Below, piece by piece: positions 14,070-22,601 of a stretch of 64,000 nt of DNA (positions are counted from its first letter, which is position 1; each line of letters opens with the position of its first letter). The notes under the pieces are model-generated. The model had not been told where the DNA came from, made no database searches, and saw only the letters and a list, made by a program, of their open reading frames with translations. A program made the position numbers and the translations under genes. This stretch comes from a virus: positions 1-64,000 of the IMG/VR virus record IMGVR_UViG_3300030106_005509, one strand, 5' to 3'.

Positions 14070-14693
14070 ATGGCTCTAGTAATAAAAGACAGAGTAAAAG
14101 AAACCACAACAACTGACGGTTCAGGCACTATAAGCTTGGCTGGAGCTGTTGATGGTTTTCAGACATTTGTATCCGCAGTAGGAGATGGCAATACTACCTA
14201 CTACGCAATAGAAGATGCAAATGGCACTTCTTGGGAAGTCGGCATTGCCACAATAACTGACGGTTCTCCCGACACTCTCGCAAGAACTACAGTATTAGCT
14301 AGTTCAAACAGCAATAATGCACTCGATCTAACAGTCGGAACCCATACCGTTTTTGGTACATATCCTGCCGACAAAGCTGTTTTTCTTGATGCGGATGGAA
14401 AGTCTAACACCGCATCTCCTTATAACACAATCACTGGAGACACAACCTTGACCACTGCCAATGGTGTAGTCTTCGCAAATGCTAGCAGTGGGGAAGTTGA
14501 CGTTACTTTGTATACCGCAGATTCAAATGGTGGTATGCAGGTAATAGTTAAAAAAACGGACAGCAGCAGTAATGCTGTAAATATTTTAAGGGCTGGAAGC
14601 GACACCATAGACGGCTCAACTACTGTTTCACTTTTACACCAGAATGAATCTGTTACATTGGTATCGGATAATAGCAATTGGTTTATAGTATAA
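14070..14693 (+). CDS. Short fibre-type protein with shared C-terminal domain
   Basis: The 207-residue product has an N-terminal repeat-like beta domain (about 10-100, with GAVDGFQTFVSAVGDGNTTY) common in marine phage fibre proteins. Its C-terminal domain of about 85 residues contains MQVIVKKTDSSSNAVNILRA, then GSDTIDG and LLHQNESVTLV, and ends NWFIV. The same C-terminal domain closes the large fibre at 14740 (RAGSDTIDGG, HQHESVTVI, TWYIM). This duplicated end domain could mediate trimerisation or receptor contact. GGGAG precedes the start. It belongs to the fibre operon. Confidence 0.68.
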   Translation: MALVIKDRVKETTTTDGSGTISLAGAVDGFQTFVSAVGDGNTTYYAIEDANGTSWEVGIATITDGSPDTLARTTVLASSNSNNALDLTVGTHTVFGTYPADKAVFLDADGKSNTASPYNTITGDTTLTTANGVVFANASSGEVDVTLYTADSNGGMQVIVKKTDSSSNAVNILRAGSDTIDGSTTVSLLHQNESVTLVSDNSNWFIV

Positions 14694-14739
14694 AGTGTAT
14701 ATTACTACAGAAACATCAACTTCCTAGCGGAGAAATAAT

Positions 14740-16584
14740 ATGACATATTCACCTTTTGGGATTGGTATTGAAACACTAGGTACATCCCAAGTTTCAAAGT
14801 TTGTAAGTGTTGATAGCAATGGCGATCTCATCATACCAGATAGTGACAAATTTAAGTTTGGTACTGGTAGTGATATGCAAGTATATCACGATGGCTCTCA
14901 TGGTTATCTCACAAACGCTACTGGCACTTTAAAACTAGCAACAGAAACAAGTGGTATAGCAATATCAATTGGTCACACCACATCTGAAGTCACTGTTAAT
15001 GATAACTTGACTGTCACAGGTGACCTTACGGTAAATGGTACTACAACTACTATTAACTCAACAACAATGACTGTTGATGATTTAAATATAGTTCTTGCGT
15101 CTGGAGCTTCTGATTCATCTGCTGCTGACGGCGCTGGTATTACAATTGATGGGGCTAGCGCTTCATTGATCTATGACCATACTGGAACTCAGTGGGAGTT
15201 TAATAAAAACGTAGAGTTTGCCGGTAAATTACTTCCAAACGCAGATGCCACCTACGACTTGGGTAGCACGAGTCTTGGTTGGAACGACCTACACATAGGT
15301 TCTGGCGGCGTTATTAACTTCGCTAATGGCGACGTAACAGTAACACACTCTTCAAATACTCTTACCGTAGCTGGCGGAACATTAGCTACAGCAGCTCTCA
15401 CAGCGACCACAGGTACGTTCTCAGGCGTTTTGAAGACCGACGACACTACAGACGCTACAAGCACCACAGACGGCTCTCTACAGACCGATGGCGGTCTTAG
15501 CGTTGCAAAAGATGCTGTTATCGGTGACGACCTTATCTTGTTGTCGGACTCTTCTGTCATTCACTTTGGTGGTGACAAAGAAATTACGCTTAGTCATGTA
15601 GCAGATACGGGTCTTACCCTAAAGCATACAGCTACGGCAGACGACAAACCAGTTACGCTTACTCTTGCTACTGGCGAAACCGACATAGCTGCTAACGATG
15701 TCATTGGTATTATTAACTTCCAAGCTCCAGACGAAGGTACTGGAACAGACGCTATCTTAGTAGCTGCTGGAATTGCTGCTGTTTCAGAAGGTGATTTCGC
15801 AAACGATAATAATGCTACGAAGCTCAGTTTCAGAACAGCGGCTAGTGAAGCAGCTTCTGAAAAGATGTCTCTATCTAGTGGTGGTAATCTTACAGTCGCT
15901 GGTGACATTACTGTTTCTGGTAGTGACATTATACTTGATGATGGTGGATCTCTTAAAGAGGGTGGTGGTACTGCTGCCTTTACCTTTGATGGAAGTGGTC
16001 ACGTTACCAAGATCGGTCAAGATAGCCCATCTAATGGCGAATTCTTGAAATACGACGGTAGTAAATGGGTAGCAGCCGCAGCTACTGTTAGCAGTCTTGC
16101 TGCTGATGATATTAGTGCTGGTGACGCCGCTATAAATCTTACTACAACTAGTGGAAATATCACTATAGACGCTCAAGATGGCGACTCAGACATTATCTTC
16201 AAGGGTACTGATGGAAGTAGTGACACAACGTTCTTAACACTTGATGGTAGTGATGCTGGAGCTGCTATATTTAACAGCACTGTAAAGGGTAGTGTCTTTA
16301 TTGACTCAGTAGAAATTATAACAAACGATGCCGTTACTGTAAGTAAAGGCTTCACTGGAGTTACTACTGGCGGATCGACTAGAGTCGCTACCTTACCAGC
16401 AGCTGTTTCAGGCAATGTTGGTGCAATGTACACCATTAAAAAGCTAGACAGCGGATCTGGTAGTGTGCAGGTTGCTAGAGCTGGCAGTGACACAATTGAT
16501 GGAGGAACTAGTGTTGTTCTTTACCATCAGCACGAAAGTGTAACTGTTATTGTTGGAGCTGCTTCTACTTGGTACATCATGTAA
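14740..16584 (+). CDS. Large fibre protein A
   Basis: The 614-residue protein is Thr/Ser/Gly/Asp-rich with short strands. It includes NDNLTVTGDLTVNGTTTTIN (around 87-106), a triple-helix type of sequence seen in trimeric phage fibres, and ADATYDLGSTSLGWNDLHIG. A module at about 325-390 (NDVIGIINFQAPDEG to LSSGGNLTVAGDI) is repeated at the N-terminus of the next gene. The C-terminal domain matches the short protein at 14070. Weak promoter-like TATA material lies in the gap before it. It probably forms a long trimeric fibre for host recognition. Whether it is attached to tail or capsid cannot be told; the genes sit directly behind the capsid gene. Confidence 0.72.
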   Translation: MTYSPFGIGIETLGTSQVSKFVSVDSNGDLIIPDSDKFKFGTGSDMQVYHDGSHGYLTNATGTLKLATETSGIAISIGHTTSEVTVNDNLTVTGDLTVNGTTTTINSTTMTVDDLNIVLASGASDSSAADGAGITIDGASASLIYDHTGTQWEFNKNVEFAGKLLPNADATYDLGSTSLGWNDLHIGSGGVINFANGDVTVTHSSNTLTVAGGTLATAALTATTGTFSGVLKTDDTTDATSTTDGSLQTDGGLSVAKDAVIGDDLILLSDSSVIHFGGDKEITLSHVADTGLTLKHTATADDKPVTLTLATGETDIAANDVIGIINFQAPDEGTGTDAILVAAGIAAVSEGDFANDNNATKLSFRTAASEAASEKMSLSSGGNLTVAGDITVSGSDIILDDGGSLKEGGGTAAFTFDGSGHVTKIGQDSPSNGEFLKYDGSKWVAAAATVSSLAADDISAGDAAINLTTTSGNITIDAQDGDSDIIFKGTDGSSDTTFLTLDGSDAGAAIFNSTVKGSVFIDSVEIITNDAVTVSKGFTGVTTGGSTRVATLPAAVSGNVGAMYTIKKLDSGSGSVQVARAGSDTIDGGTSVVLYHQHESVTVIVGAASTWYIM

Positions 16585-16602
16585 TTTTAGGAGTTTTTGG
16601 TA

Positions 16603-18270
16603 ATGGCGCATTCAATCACGTTACAAAACCTATCAGATACTGATATTATCAATAATGACATATTAGGTCAAATTTGTTTTGCTGCACCTAACGAGGCTGG
16701 AGGAACCGACTCAATATTAGTATCGGCCTCTATATTCGCTAGATCAGAAGGCACTTTTGCTGCTGATAATAATGCTACTGAGTTGGTTTTTGTAACCGCC
16801 GCTAGTGAATCTGCCTCTCCCGGAGCGACTAATTATGATATGACCTTAAGCTCTGGTGGAAATCTTACTTTAGCTGGCAATCTAGAACTCGGACACGCGA
16901 GTGATACTACGATAGCAAGAAGTAGTGCTGGAGTAATAACAGTAGAGGGAACAGAGGTTATTTTGGCCGGTGCGGTCACTGCGATAACCTCTCTCCTTGC
17001 TACTGATATTAAGATTGGTGAGGACGCCCAAACAGCAATTGATTTTGAAACTGCTAATGAAATTCATTTTGACGCTGATAATGCTGAAAGAGTAAAAATA
17101 GATTCTAATGGATTAACCATGACTAGTGGTGATATCTATACCGACAAAATTAGGCGAGCCTCAGATAGTAGTACTACTACAAAAATACTTCTTAATGATG
17201 AGGTATTAAAGCTATACGCCGGTCATTCATCAAACAATATCTGCACGATAGACTCTACCGGATTAACTATTGACAATGGTAGCTTGGAGACGGCTACTAT
17301 TGATTATACTGATGGCGATAATGCAATGACCATCGCTGATGGTGGTAAAGTTACATTTGCCGCAGGATTTGCTGTAGGTTCAGATGCGGCTGGAGACATT
17401 CTTTATCATAATGGCACTAGCTATGTTAGGCTTGGCATAGGATCTGATGGTCAAGTGTTGACTGTCAACGATGCCGGAAACGCACCTCAGTGGGAAAATG
17501 CTTCTGGCGGTGGTAGTGGTGATATAACAGGAGTAACCTTAGCTGGAGACTCTGGTTCTGCTGCCGACACTTCAGGAAATGCAGACATTACTATCGCTGG
17601 TGGTAATGGCATAACTACTTCAGGTAGTAGTGCTACTTTGACTGTCGCTCTTGATGCAGCTCTAACTACAGTCACTTCTTTGTTAGCCTCAAATATTAAA
17701 ATTGGTGAAGATGATCAGACAAAGATTGATTTTGAAACCGCAGATGAAATTCACTTTTACGCTGCCAATGTAGAGCAGGTATATCTTGCAGATAACATTT
17801 TTGGTCCACAGTCTGACAGTGATGTTGACTTGGGAAGTAATAGCGTAAGGTGGAAAGATGCTTATATTGACAGTATAACCACCACGGGTAAGATAACTGC
17901 CGGTGGTTCTATTAATCAAGGTATTACAAGCGCTACCGAAGATGCTACAGTCGTTATAGACCTAAGTTCTGGTAACTATTTTAATATAACTTTAGGCGCA
18001 AACGTATCAGACATAGATTTTACCAATGGAACAGATGGTCAAAGATTTTTAATTAGATTTACTCAGCCCGGAGGTGCTAACTATAGTATCGCCTATAATG
18101 CTGTCACTCATGACCAAGATGGTGGTGGAAGTCCTGCCAGCGTTACAATTAAATGGGCTGGAGGAATAACACACACTATGACTAGAACAAATGCAAAGGC
18201 TGATACTGTAGGATTTATTATTAATGATGAAAATGCATTTGATGGGTTTATAGTAGGACAAAATCTATAA
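16603..18270 (+). CDS. Large fibre protein B, paralogue of fibre A
   Basis: The start at 16603 is set by TTAGGAG (16587-16593), nine bases upstream; the TTG at 16597 has no such support. The 555-residue protein begins with a module similar to the middle of fibre A (NNDILGQICFAAPNEAGGTD to LSSGGNLTLAGNL). It contains two copies of an internal segment, TSLLATDIKIGEDAQTAIDF and TSLLASNIKIGEDDQTKIDF. A knob-like C-terminus contains FLIRFTQPGGANYSIAY and ends DGFIVGQNL. It is probably a trimeric fibre. The shared modules could recombine to exchange tips. It overlaps the next gene by one base. Confidence 0.72.
   Translation: MAHSITLQNLSDTDIINNDILGQICFAAPNEAGGTDSILVSASIFARSEGTFAADNNATELVFVTAASESASPGATNYDMTLSSGGNLTLAGNLELGHASDTTIARSSAGVITVEGTEVILAGAVTAITSLLATDIKIGEDAQTAIDFETANEIHFDADNAERVKIDSNGLTMTSGDIYTDKIRRASDSSTTTKILLNDEVLKLYAGHSSNNICTIDSTGLTIDNGSLETATIDYTDGDNAMTIADGGKVTFAAGFAVGSDAAGDILYHNGTSYVRLGIGSDGQVLTVNDAGNAPQWENASGGGSGDITGVTLAGDSGSAADTSGNADITIAGGNGITTSGSSATLTVALDAALTTVTSLLASNIKIGEDDQTKIDFETADEIHFYAANVEQVYLADNIFGPQSDSDVDLGSNSVRWKDAYIDSITTTGKITAGGSINQGITSATEDATVVIDLSSGNYFNITLGANVSDIDFTNGTDGQRFLIRFTQPGGANYSIAYNAVTHDQDGGGSPASVTIKWAGGITHTMTRTNAKADTVGFIINDENAFDGFIVGQNL
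16975..17094 (+). repeat. Internal fibre repeat, copy 1
   Basis: This coding segment specifies TAITSLLATDIKIGEDAQTA followed by IDFETANEIHFDADN. The same segment recurs about 690 bases later in the same gene. The copies differ at several codons, so the duplication is not recent. Confidence 0.7.
17668..17781 (+). repeat. Internal fibre repeat, copy 2
   Basis: This segment specifies TTVTSLLASNIKIGEDDQTK followed by IDFETADEIHFYAAN and matches copy 1 at 16975-17094. It lies closer to the C-terminal knob of fibre B. Confidence 0.7.
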
Positions 18271-18677
18271 TGGCAAGAAACACAGTAGAGGTAGTAAGCG
18301 ATAAAGCAGTAAGTAGTTGTTCGGGGTCTGGACCTAGCTACACCATCAATTATTCAGCAAAAGTTACTTGGGATCCCGGCGATGCCGGTCCTCCCGCCAT
18401 ACCTGTTCAGGTTGGAGATAATGTCACTGCTTATAAGATGACAGCTGGAGATGGAGCGCATGGAGATGGAGGAACTGATGTCTCTACTTACACATACCTT
18501 GTCACAGGAATAACAGACGGAGATACATTAACACTTAAATATATTACTGATAGTAATGGGGATGGAGATGACTCTCCTTGTGACCTACCTTCTGGAACAG
18601 GAAGTTCAGCATCTCCTAATAAAGCTCCACATGACTTCACAAGAGATTTAGGACCAGCTTTTAATTTGTTTTTATAA
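18270..18677 (+). CDS. Small beta-rich virion protein, 135 aa
   Basis: The start overlaps the end of fibre B by one base (TAATGG). The product is rich in Gly, Thr, Ser and Asp (VEVVSDKAVSSCSGSGPSYT near the start), with a middle that could be an immunoglobulin-like sandwich (VGDNVTAYKMTAGDG, VTGITDGDTLTLKYI) and a Pro/Ser/Gly-rich end. No enzymatic motif is seen. As it is coupled to a fibre gene it may be an adaptor, a fibre tip or a small chaperone-like partner. Confidence 0.55.
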   Translation: MARNTVEVVSDKAVSSCSGSGPSYTINYSAKVTWDPGDAGPPAIPVQVGDNVTAYKMTAGDGAHGDGGTDVSTYTYLVTGITDGDTLTLKYITDSNGDGDDSPCDLPSGTGSSASPNKAPHDFTRDLGPAFNLFL

Positions 18678-18686
18678 GAGAGAATT

Positions 18687-19748
18687 ATGGACAGATGTCA
18701 GTGCGAGTCGTGGGGATTTTGCTCGTTTTTCCAGCAAGAGATGACTTACGAACCTCCTAACTGGCAGTGGTGTCAAAACGCCACACCAGAAGAAAGAAAA
18801 AAATACAAGATAGCAGTTGAGAAGAAACATAAAAGAAGAGCTACTGGGCCTTGGTGTTATCCAGACAACCTAAGTATTAGATTTTCTACGGTGTCTTCTT
18901 TAGTTGACGACATAAAAAAACACCTACTACCGAAACTTGCAAAGCTAGAAATAAAAGGGGTGGTTGGTATTCCAAGATCTGGAATGTTACCAGCAACTCT
19001 GTGTGCTTTGTGGCTAAACGTACCTATGTATTCAGTTGCGGAGGACGGAAGCTTGCATTTAATGTCAAATGCTTCAGGCTTTGGCGGCTTGAGGATGTCC
19101 AAGTTTAAGGAGAGACAGGGCGATATTCTTTTGATAGACGACACGCTTTCAAGCGGTGGTTCTATGAAAGAGGCTTTGGAAAGCATAAAGACAGACGAAA
19201 AGATAATAACATGCGCTGTTTATGCTAACCCTAAAAACATTGAAAAGATAGACGTTTACGGTATTGATTTGCATCATCCATACATATTGGATTGGTGCTT
19301 TTTTAATACGTCGTACATGGAAAAAAGCTATTTAGACTTTGATGGAATTCTTTCACCAGATGTTCCTTCAAACATAGCAAACGACGAGAGTAAGTATGTT
19401 GAATATATAGCTAACGTAGCACCTATACAGTATAGACTTCCTCGTCTTTATAAGATCAAAGGGATAGTAACAGCGAGATTAGAAAAATACAGAAAGGTGA
19501 CAGAGTGGTGGCTTGACAAGCATGAAATAGAATATGAAGAGCTTCACATGTTTCCAACAGAAAGACAGCAAGAAAGGGACGCAAACCATATAGAAGAGTC
19601 TTCCAGTTTTAAGTCTGACATATACAAAAAAAGCGATGCTTTTATTTTTGTTGAGAGTCACAAATTAGAAGCAAAGAAGATACACGAGAAGTCGGGTAAA
19701 GTTGTTATATGTCCTGATGATGAAAGGATATGGGTAAAACGTGACTAG
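18687..19748 (+). CDS. Phosphoribosyltransferase-HAD phosphatase fusion
   Basis: The 353-residue protein joins two enzyme domains. Residues about 60-185 form a type I phosphoribosyltransferase, with GVVGIPRSG (91-99) and the PRPP loop ILLIDDTLSSGGSM (147-160). Residues about 210-350 look like a HAD hydrolase, with DFDGIL (217-222) as motif I, GIVTARLEKYR (259-269) as motif II and a late KSDAFIFVESH region for the last motifs. The N-terminus (1-55) is Cys/Trp-rich and may bind metal. Transfer or removal of phosphoribosyl or phosphate groups on a small molecule is expected; the substrate is unknown. It opens the sugar-chemistry gene group within the fibre island and overlaps the sulfotransferase by eight bases. 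Confidence 0.75.
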   Translation: MDRCQCESWGFCSFFQQEMTYEPPNWQWCQNATPEERKKYKIAVEKKHKRRATGPWCYPDNLSIRFSTVSSLVDDIKKHLLPKLAKLEIKGVVGIPRSGMLPATLCALWLNVPMYSVAEDGSLHLMSNASGFGGLRMSKFKERQGDILLIDDTLSSGGSMKEALESIKTDEKIITCAVYANPKNIEKIDVYGIDLHHPYILDWCFFNTSYMEKSYLDFDGILSPDVPSNIANDESKYVEYIANVAPIQYRLPRLYKIKGIVTARLEKYRKVTEWWLDKHEIEYEELHMFPTERQQERDANHIEESSSFKSDIYKKSDAFIFVESHKLEAKKIHEKSGKVVICPDDERIWVKRD

Positions 19749-20340
19749 TGTTATAATCCCGTTTTCTAGTTCTAGATTTATTCATGTACCAAAGACCGGC
19801 GGAACTTGGGCATTAGAAGCCATGAGTTCAATAGGTTTAAAGTATGAGGTTATAAATCCAAGAAAAGATATAAGAGGTGGTCATACTGGATTTTACTACA
19901 AGCAACGAGGAGCATTTTCCTTTGGGTTTGTTAGAAATCCTTTTGACTGGTACAAGTCATTTTATAAGTTTAATAAAGGTCTTAGCTCTAGAACAAAAGG
20001 GCAACTAGGTATAAAAAGATGGAATCTAGAAGACATAAATGAGTTTGTCTTTGATTCGATTGAAAATGGACATAATCTGTCTGAGCAGTTAAGGTACTTT
20101 TTTGGACATTTTTACGAAATAAGTTTTATAGGTAAATATGAAAACCTATGCGAGGATTTGATAAAAGCTCTTTATTTATCTGGAGAGTTTTTTGACGTTG
20201 GTTATGAGGATACTATAAGAGAGTTTAGCAATACTATTGTTAACTCTAGTGAAGGTTTGGAATGCGGAGAATACTCGACAGAAGCAAAGAATGCAATATT
20301 TAGAGCGGACAGAAAAATATTCAGAAGATTTGATTATTAA
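19741..20340 (+). CDS. Sulfotransferase
   Basis: The 199-residue protein has a clear sulfotransferase signature. FIHVPKTGGTWALEAM (13-28) is the 5'-phosphosulfate loop, and FGFVRNPFDWYKSFYKF (61-77) carries the 3'-phosphate site with R65 and S73. This wording is typical of the carbohydrate sulfotransferase group (Sulfotransfer_2). It would move sulfate from host PAPS to a sugar hydroxyl. The start is a GTG at 19741 inside the previous gene. At about 200 residues it is short for the family but retains the core. It is co-translated with the methyltransferase that follows, so a sulfated and methylated glycan is a plausible product. Confidence 0.85.
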   Translation: MTSVIIPFSSSRFIHVPKTGGTWALEAMSSIGLKYEVINPRKDIRGGHTGFYYKQRGAFSFGFVRNPFDWYKSFYKFNKGLSSRTKGQLGIKRWNLEDINEFVFDSIENGHNLSEQLRYFFGHFYEISFIGKYENLCEDLIKALYLSGEFFDVGYEDTIREFSNTIVNSSEGLECGEYSTEAKNAIFRADRKIFRRFDY

Positions 20341-20906
20341 TGGACAAAATTAAAATAGCACAGACAAGAGAAGAGCTGTACTTATCAATACCTAAAGGTG
20401 GCGTAGGGGCAGAGCTTGGTGTTTGCAAAGGTTCAAATGCCGCGATACTCTTCCAATACACAAAGCCTACGAAGATGTACTTGGTTGATATATGGACTGA
20501 GTCATGTCCCGATGGTCAGGAGTGGCATCCACAGCTTATACCAAGCTACGGGAATCATTATGAAATGGTTGCGGACATCTTCTCAGAAGAAATTACTTTA
20601 GGAAGAGCTGAACTTATAAAAGATTATAGTACTGAGTTTTTGTGTGATCTACAGGATAATTCTCTGGACTGGGTTTATTTAGATTCAAATCACGATTATG
20701 AAGTTGTGTCTGCCGAGATAGAAATTTCACTACTAAAAGTAAAGAGTGGTGGATATATCATGGGTCATGATTACTGCAATTTTATGGAGAACACTTGGGG
20801 AACCTCAGTTGTAAGAGCTGTAAACGAGAGGATTCAAAACGGGGACATATTCATGGAAGCTATAAGTGAAGACACATGGCCTTCTTATTTATGCAGAGTT
20901 TTGTAA
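20340..20906 (+). CDS. Class I SAM-dependent methyltransferase
   Basis: The 188-residue protein shows the Rossmann methyltransferase order: GAELGVCKGSNA (23-34) for SAM binding, YLVDIW (47-52) with the ribose-binding acid, DWVYLDSNHDY (110-120) as motif IV/post-I, and GGYIMGHDYC as the later strand. It resembles the Methyltransf_24 group found in sugar and antibiotic clusters. Methylation of a glycan attached to the host surface or the virion is inferred from its neighbours, a sulfotransferase and a WavE-like protein. It overlaps the preceding gene by one base, and the next gene starts directly after its stop. Confidence 0.8.
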   Translation: MDKIKIAQTREELYLSIPKGGVGAELGVCKGSNAAILFQYTKPTKMYLVDIWTESCPDGQEWHPQLIPSYGNHYEMVADIFSEEITLGRAELIKDYSTEFLCDLQDNSLDWVYLDSNHDYEVVSAEIEISLLKVKSGGYIMGHDYCNFMENTWGTSVVRAVNERIQNGDIFMEAISEDTWPSYLCRVL

Positions 20907-21698
20907 ATGGAAGTAACTTTTGTAATACAAGGACCAATTACTTGTGAAACAATGAAAACAGTAGAGGTCTGTAGGAAGTATGGAGAAGTTATAGTGTCCT
21001 GTTGGGATAACGATTGTCCAAGATTAATAAAAAAACTTAGCAAGCAAGTTAAGGTGGTCAAGAATAAGTTTTTTAACCCTAAAGGATACAACTTTCAAAA
21101 CATACAATATCATATAGCAACATTTTTACAAGGTGTTAAAGAAGCAAAAACAGAGTATGTAATAAAAATAAGATCTGACGAATACTTTACTGATATGTCT
21201 AAATTGATAGAAACTGTCAGCAAAAATAAAGATAAGATTACAACTTGTAATTTTTTATTTAGACCAGATGTATTGTTTCATCCATCGGATCATATTATAG
21301 CAGGAAAAAAGAAAAGCTTGTTTGCGATGCTTATATGGAGTATGGATTTTATAAAAAAATTTAAAGAAGACAAACCTGTTAGTGTAAAAAAAATAGGTTT
21401 AAAAAGCGATCTTTTTTATAAGGATGTAACAGCAGAACTTACATTTTGCATATCCTACCTAAAAGGAAAAGGTATTGATATTATCAACGACATTAAAGAT
21501 ATGGATAATGACGAACTTAAAAAATACCACAAAAAAATAATCAACAATCATTATGCTTTAATCAGAGCTTCAGATATGGGAAATTTTTTGCTCAGATTTA
21601 AAGGAAACCCGGATATAACAGGACCAACGGCATTTACGAATGAACAGGACTTTTTAAATTACGAGTTACCTTCGATAAAATCAATGAAAGAGTTATAA
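20907..21698 (+). CDS. WavE-like glycosyltransferase/polysaccharide protein
   Basis: The 263-residue protein opens MEVTFVIQGPITCETMKTVE. The IQGPI motif (7-11) and the later YVIKIRSDEYF (84-94) are characteristic of the WavE family of lipopolysaccharide core biosynthesis proteins, which have a nucleotide-sugar transferase fold. R89/S90/D91 would lie at the nucleotide-binding site. The gene starts immediately after the methyltransferase stop and ends directly before the next start. Codons are noticeably more AT-rich than in the flanking fibre genes, suggesting separate acquisition. It would transfer a sugar to a surface glycan; donor and acceptor are unknown. Confidence 0.72.
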   Translation: MEVTFVIQGPITCETMKTVEVCRKYGEVIVSCWDNDCPRLIKKLSKQVKVVKNKFFNPKGYNFQNIQYHIATFLQGVKEAKTEYVIKIRSDEYFTDMSKLIETVSKNKDKITTCNFLFRPDVLFHPSDHIIAGKKKSLFAMLIWSMDFIKKFKEDKPVSVKKIGLKSDLFYKDVTAELTFCISYLKGKGIDIINDIKDMDNDELKKYHKKIINNHYALIRASDMGNFLLRFKGNPDITGPTAFTNEQDFLNYELPSIKSMKEL

Positions 21699-22277
21699 AT
21701 GCTCGGTTTTAATTCAATAAGTTCTAATCCATTCTCAGCAGTGTCAGTTACGGCTTCGAGTAATGCTGTCGCAAAGATAGTCGTTGGACCTGCTTTTAGT
21801 AGGGGTTTTGATATAGGCTTCGAGAGAGGCCCAACACTTATTGCTACAGCCACTATAACTCAAGAAGTTTTACACTCTAGCCTACACCTTTCTGCCACTG
21901 GTACTGTGGAGAAGTTAGGCGTGACTAATATTCCGGTTATTGTAAGCGCTGCTTTTAACTGGGCTGATACCGCTTACCTTCAAAGTCAGGCAAGTTTATC
22001 CGCAAATAGTGTATTATTATTAGGAGGGGTAGCTGATATAACTTTCCCCTCTACGATATCTGCCAAGCTTACGAATGCGTTTGACAACTCAGATATCGTT
22101 GACCTGACTTTATATTTAGACAAACAAATGGACTTGTCTGCGTATATAGAAAAAATGCCAGAACTAGCACTTTATTTAGACAAACAAAAGCCGGTTGATT
22201 TGTATATAGATAAAATTATTAACAAATCTCAATACATAAATAAGCAGTCAAGCTTTGATTTGATGAGAGAGAGATAA
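21699..22277 (+). CDS. Repeat-containing structural protein
   Basis: The 192-residue protein has an N-terminal half of alternating small and hydrophobic residues (SVTASSNAVAKIVVG, later SAAFNWADTAYLQSQASL). The C-terminal half holds about five short repeats of the form L/A-Y-L/I-D/E/N-K at 10-12 residue spacing, as in LYLDKQ, AYIEKM, LYLDKQ, LYIDKI and QYINKQ. Such regular strand repeats point to a beta-prism or solenoid in an elongated virion protein. A related strand-repeat style ends the LamG protein at 46813. No enzyme motif is present. It directly follows the sugar-modifying genes. Confidence 0.6.
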   Translation: MLGFNSISSNPFSAVSVTASSNAVAKIVVGPAFSRGFDIGFERGPTLIATATITQEVLHSSLHLSATGTVEKLGVTNIPVIVSAAFNWADTAYLQSQASLSANSVLLLGGVADITFPSTISAKLTNAFDNSDIVDLTLYLDKQMDLSAYIEKMPELALYLDKQKPVDLYIDKIINKSQYINKQSSFDLMRER

Positions 22278-22278
22278 T

Positions 22279-22590
22279 ATGCCAGCCAACGAAGTACACC
22301 AAAATGACGTAGGAACTAAGTTCCTCGTGACAATAAAAGATGGCAGTGACGCTGTAAACGTCTCTAGCGCCACAAGCACAAAACAAATTATTTTTAAAAA
22401 ACCATCAGGAACAAGCATGACAAAAAGCGCTTCGTTTAATACTGACGGAACAGATGGCAAGATATACTACACTGCTGTTGCTGATGACTTAGATGAGATT
22501 GGCACATATGAAATACAGGGAAAGGTAGTTATTACAGACGGAACTTTTTATACGGACATACAAACGTTTAAAGTTCATAGAAATCTATAA
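22279..22590 (+). CDS. BppU-N-like baseplate/fibre adaptor domain
   Basis: The 103-residue protein is a single Ig-like beta sandwich. It reads DVGTKFLVTIKDGSDAVNVS, then IIFKKPSGTSMTK, DGKIYYTAVADDLDEIGTYEIQG and FYTDIQTFKVHRNL. This layout matches the N-terminal domain of the lactococcal phage baseplate upper protein (BppU_N type), which anchors receptor-binding proteins. It could be an adaptor for the fibres in this island. Family recognition is by pattern. It starts two bases after the previous stop, so the genes are coupled. Confidence 0.6.
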   Translation: MPANEVHQNDVGTKFLVTIKDGSDAVNVSSATSTKQIIFKKPSGTSMTKSASFNTDGTDGKIYYTAVADDLDEIGTYEIQGKVVITDGTFYTDIQTFKVHRNL

Positions 22591-22601
22591 AGGGGCGAAA
22601 C

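Noticed and set aside
14691-14705. AAGTGTATATT as a sixth late promoter before fibre A
   Set aside because: It differs from the motif at several positions, including the final TATAAT, so it is kept only as weak promoter-like sequence.
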